Positions 52,871 through 54,568 of a stretch of 54,568 nucleotides of DNA are shown here, piece after piece (position 1 is the first letter of the stretch; every line of letters begins with the position of its first letter). This DNA comes from Ruminococcus sp. (GTDB lineage Bacteria; Bacillota; Clostridia; Oscillospirales; Ruminococcaceae). A model generated the notes under the pieces. It saw nothing but the letters and a program-made list of their open reading frames with translations. It did not search any database and was not told where the DNA came from. The stretch is from positions 1 through 54,568 of the forward strand of contig JAUNOG010000011.1 of NCBI GenBank assembly GCA_030531185.1, given 5' to 3'. Position numbers and translations under genes: made by a program.

Positions 52871-53000
52871 TCAAAACGATTTCTCCTTGTCCACAAAGTT
52901 CAGAATAATCTCCGCTATTTCCTTCGGCGATTTGGAAATATCCTCCATGATGCGGATAATCAGAGAAGTTCCTCCCGCGATGTCAGAAAAAAACAGTCTG
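52871..53000 (-). pseudogene. C-terminal fragment of an unknown gene
   Basis: On the minus strand an open piece of about 40 codons reads FSDIAGGTSLIIRIMEDISK, then SPKEIAEIILNFVDKEKSF and a stop at 52871-52873. It looks like a true protein end, but its upstream part is missing where the transposase remnant begins at about 53002. Family not recognised. Confidence 0.5.
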
Positions 53001-53001
53001 A

Positions 53002-53568
53002 AAGATAGTTGATAAAAAGTGCGATTATGTGATATGTCTGAAAGGAAATCAGGAAACTCTTCATGAAGATGTGAAGCTTTATTTTAATGAACGTCAAATG
53101 CATAAACTGTCAAAGCATTCAACGCTTGAGAAAGGTCATGGAAGAATTGAAAAAAGAGAATATTTTCTTTCCGGCGAAGTTGAATGGATAGAAAATCGCA
53201 GTGAATGGTCAGGACTAAACGCTATTGGTATGGTAAAAAGCACACGAATTGCAGACGGTGTTGAAAGCACGGAAAATCGGTATTTTATCTCATCTGTTAC
53301 AGATGTTAAACGATTTGCAGAGTCTGTGAGAAAGCATTGGGGCATAGAAAACAATCTTCACTGGTGTCTTGATGTTAATTTTAATGAGGATAAATGCCGT
53401 ATGCGTATTGATAACAGCGCTGAAAATCTAGCGGTTATCAGGCATATTGCGCTTAATCTTTACAAATCATACAAAAAAGTTCCCAAACTCAGTGTAAAAG
53501 CAAAGCGTTTTCGATGTTCTTTTGATGACGATTTTCTTTGTGAGGTTATTTTGAACAAATTTTTCTGA
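53002..53568 (+). pseudogene. 5'-truncated ISAs1-family transposase
   Basis: The frame opens after a stop at 52999-53001 and reads KIVDKKCDYVICLKGNQETLHEDV to the natural end EVILNKFF, about 188 residues of a family near 370. The C-terminal half of an ISAs1-type DDE transposase is intact (VRKHWGIENNLHWCLDVNF, with the last acidic catalytic residue in the ENNLHW region). The N-terminal half and the left inverted repeat are gone, so it cannot move. It abuts the fragment at 52871-53000. Confidence 0.85.
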
Positions 53569-53603
53569 TTCTTTCATTCGGTTGTCCTGGATGTTCGATG
53601 ATG

Positions 53604-53632
53604 TTGACTTTTATTGGGTTTTATGATATAAT
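53604..53632 (+). promoter_or_regulatory. Promoter of a tiny transcription unit
   Basis: TTGACT (53604-53609), 17 bases, TATAAT (53627-53632). Confidence 0.65.
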
Positions 53633-53713
53633 ATAAAAAATTTATATTTAAAATGCAACGATATAACAGTAACCAAAATCACTAAATAAATTAATAATGA
53701 AAAAAAGAAGGTG

Positions 53714-53876
53714 ATGAATGGATTAGAAAAGCGATCCATCACTACCGCCCTTGGCTATGAATGAAATAGCTATTGAGTTAAAAGAATTATTTACATCCGA
53801 AACAGCGGATAAGAATTAAATGGATAAATTAAAATGCATACATTTATTATCAAAAATGACTAATCAAACCAAATAG
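53714..53876 (+). other. Three chained micro-ORFs (16, 20 and 18 codons)
   Basis: ATG 53714 (after AAGAAGGTG) encodes MNGLEKRSITTALGYE and stops at 53764. ATG 53757 overlaps it and encodes MNEIAIELKELFTSETADKN (stop 53819). ATG 53820 follows immediately and encodes MDKLKCIHLLSKMTNQTK (stop 53876). They sit between a good promoter and a perfect terminator. They may be small peptides, a leader, a small RNA, or the remains of one gene broken by stops and a shift. Confidence 0.45.
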
Positions 53877-53880
53877 AACA

Positions 53881-53914
53881 AAAGCTGATGCTTGCATTGC
53901 AAGCATCAGCTTTT
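53881..53914. terminator. Strong terminator of the micro-ORF unit
   Basis: AAAGCTGATGCTTGC (53881-53895) with GCAAGCATCAGCTTT (53899-53913), a perfect 15-bp stem with a 3-base loop; runs of A and T on the sides allow function in both directions. Confidence 0.85.
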
Positions 53915-54096
53915 ATGTCATATATACAATTAACATAATAAGCTACCAAATTGTTTCCTCAAGCCGTCAGCCGAAAATCGACCGAAAAAATCAGACGATG
54001 TAATTTTAGAAAAAGCCGTTTTAATAGCATACGGGAGCATAGAGATTAAGGGCGTTATTTTTGGAAATTGCTATATTAATTCTTTTTTACATTTGT
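53915..54096. other. Intergenic, nothing recognised
   Basis: AT-rich sequence between the micro-ORF terminator and the minus-strand membrane-protein gene; no gene, repeat or clear promoter seen. Confidence 0.4.
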
Positions 54097-54568
54097 TTAT
54101 ATACACTGATGTGAACTAACCCGTTCATCATTAACAGTCTCAATAATCCACTTATTATTTTCGTAATTCAAATCGCAAAGGATATTAAACAAATATTTAT
54201 CTTTAGCTATTCCTGACATAAGATAATCAATAAATTTAACAAGTTGAATAAATCCCAAAAAGAATATACCACATAAAATGGCTACCCACAGACCTAATGA
54301 AAAATCAGCATCTTTATCCATTATATTTGACACTATAGCACCTAATGGTACTAAAATGAACATTTCAGATATTTTACGATTGGCTAATGAGTATTTTTCT
54401 TTGAAATTGTGTAATATTTCTGCACACTCATTCTTCAAAGGTTTCAGTGATTTATCATCAGTTATGTCATATTCTTTAAGCCGTACAATCACATTCTTAA
54501 TGTAGTCTTCGTACTTTTTTAGTTTGTTATCAATTTCAGCTTGCCGTTTTTCATAGTTGTATATGATT
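54097..54568 (-). CDS. Membrane protein with coiled-coil N-terminus (partial, cut by window end)
   Basis: The frame is open to the end of the window, so the gene starts beyond 54568; a GTG at 54492 is an internal possibility. The visible part starts with a charged helical stretch (EKRQAEIDNKLKKYEDYIKN) and has two membrane helices (MFILVPLGAIVSNIM and LGLWVAILCGIFFLGFIQL), then a polar end. Family not recognised; the layout is like SLATT-type or other small effector membrane proteins. AT-rich, in keeping with the accessory region. Confidence 0.7.
   Translation of the reverse strand, partial: IIYNYEKRQAEIDNKLKKYEDYIKNVIVRLKEYDITDDKSLKPLKNECAEILHNFKEKYSLANRKISEMFILVPLGAIVSNIMDKDADFSLGLWVAILCGIFFLGFIQLVKFIDYLMSGIAKDKYLFNILCDLNYENNKWIIETVNDERVSSHQCI

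Overview
The window looks like chromosome of a Gram-positive anaerobe of the Clostridia, most likely a Ruminococcus-type member of the Oscillospiraceae. The grounds are AGGAGG-type ribosome binding sites, TTGACA-17-TATAAT promoters, TTG and GTG starts, a T-box leader, a class A RNase P RNA, clostridial-type hisS/aspS genes, and a urtABCDE plus urease block. This is inference from gene content; no taxonomic marker such as 16S rRNA is present.

Layout. 1-3316: a PLP amino-acid decarboxylase with a small sigma-like HTH protein, then a DUF896/WYL-regulator pair. 3446-9264: a small membrane protein, an orphan MazF toxin, a lipoprotein/CBS/D,D-carboxypeptidase operon, RNase P RNA and a lipid kinase. 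9265-16946: a MarR-controlled heterodimeric ABC exporter, a LysR regulator, glutamate dehydrogenase and endonuclease III. 17017-29941: a DUF4830 protein, MinD, methylglyoxal synthase, an aspartate-type T-box leader before an MccF-like S66 peptidase, hisS and aspS with small genes between them, an XRE-glyoxalase-zinc-ribbon fusion, a toxin-antitoxin pair, an XRE-zinc-ribbon regulator divergent from a MATE pump, and a pseudouridine synthase. 30112-32616: an orphan sugar-ABC ATPase and an SGNH-hydrolase lipoprotein.

32733-49059 is a nitrogen-scavenging block. On the minus strand it holds the urea ABC transporter urtABCDE, a receiver/histidine-kinase protein, a cytidylate-kinase-like protein, and a two-component pair made of a large hybrid kinase and an AraC-type response regulator. 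Divergently on the plus strand lies an operon of two small overlapping membrane-protein genes, then ureAB (fused), ureC, ureE, ureF, ureG and ureD. Urea taken up by Urt would be split by urease, and the ammonia can be fixed by the glutamate dehydrogenase encoded 19 kb away. The two membrane proteins at the head of the urease operon are the least explained part.

49150-54568 has a different character: AT-rich in parts, with decayed coding fragments, an acyltransferase, a TetR/MATE pair behind a near-ideal promoter-operator, a 5'-truncated ISAs1-type transposase, a tiny transcription unit of chained micro-ORFs, and a membrane protein cut off by the window end. It looks like an accessory region.

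The most interesting observation is the T-box whose specifier reads GAC (Asp) directly in front of an S66 peptidase with the MccF catalytic layout. It suggests a resistance gene that is switched on by uncharged tRNA-Asp, the state produced by microcin-C-like inhibitors of aspartyl-tRNA synthetase.
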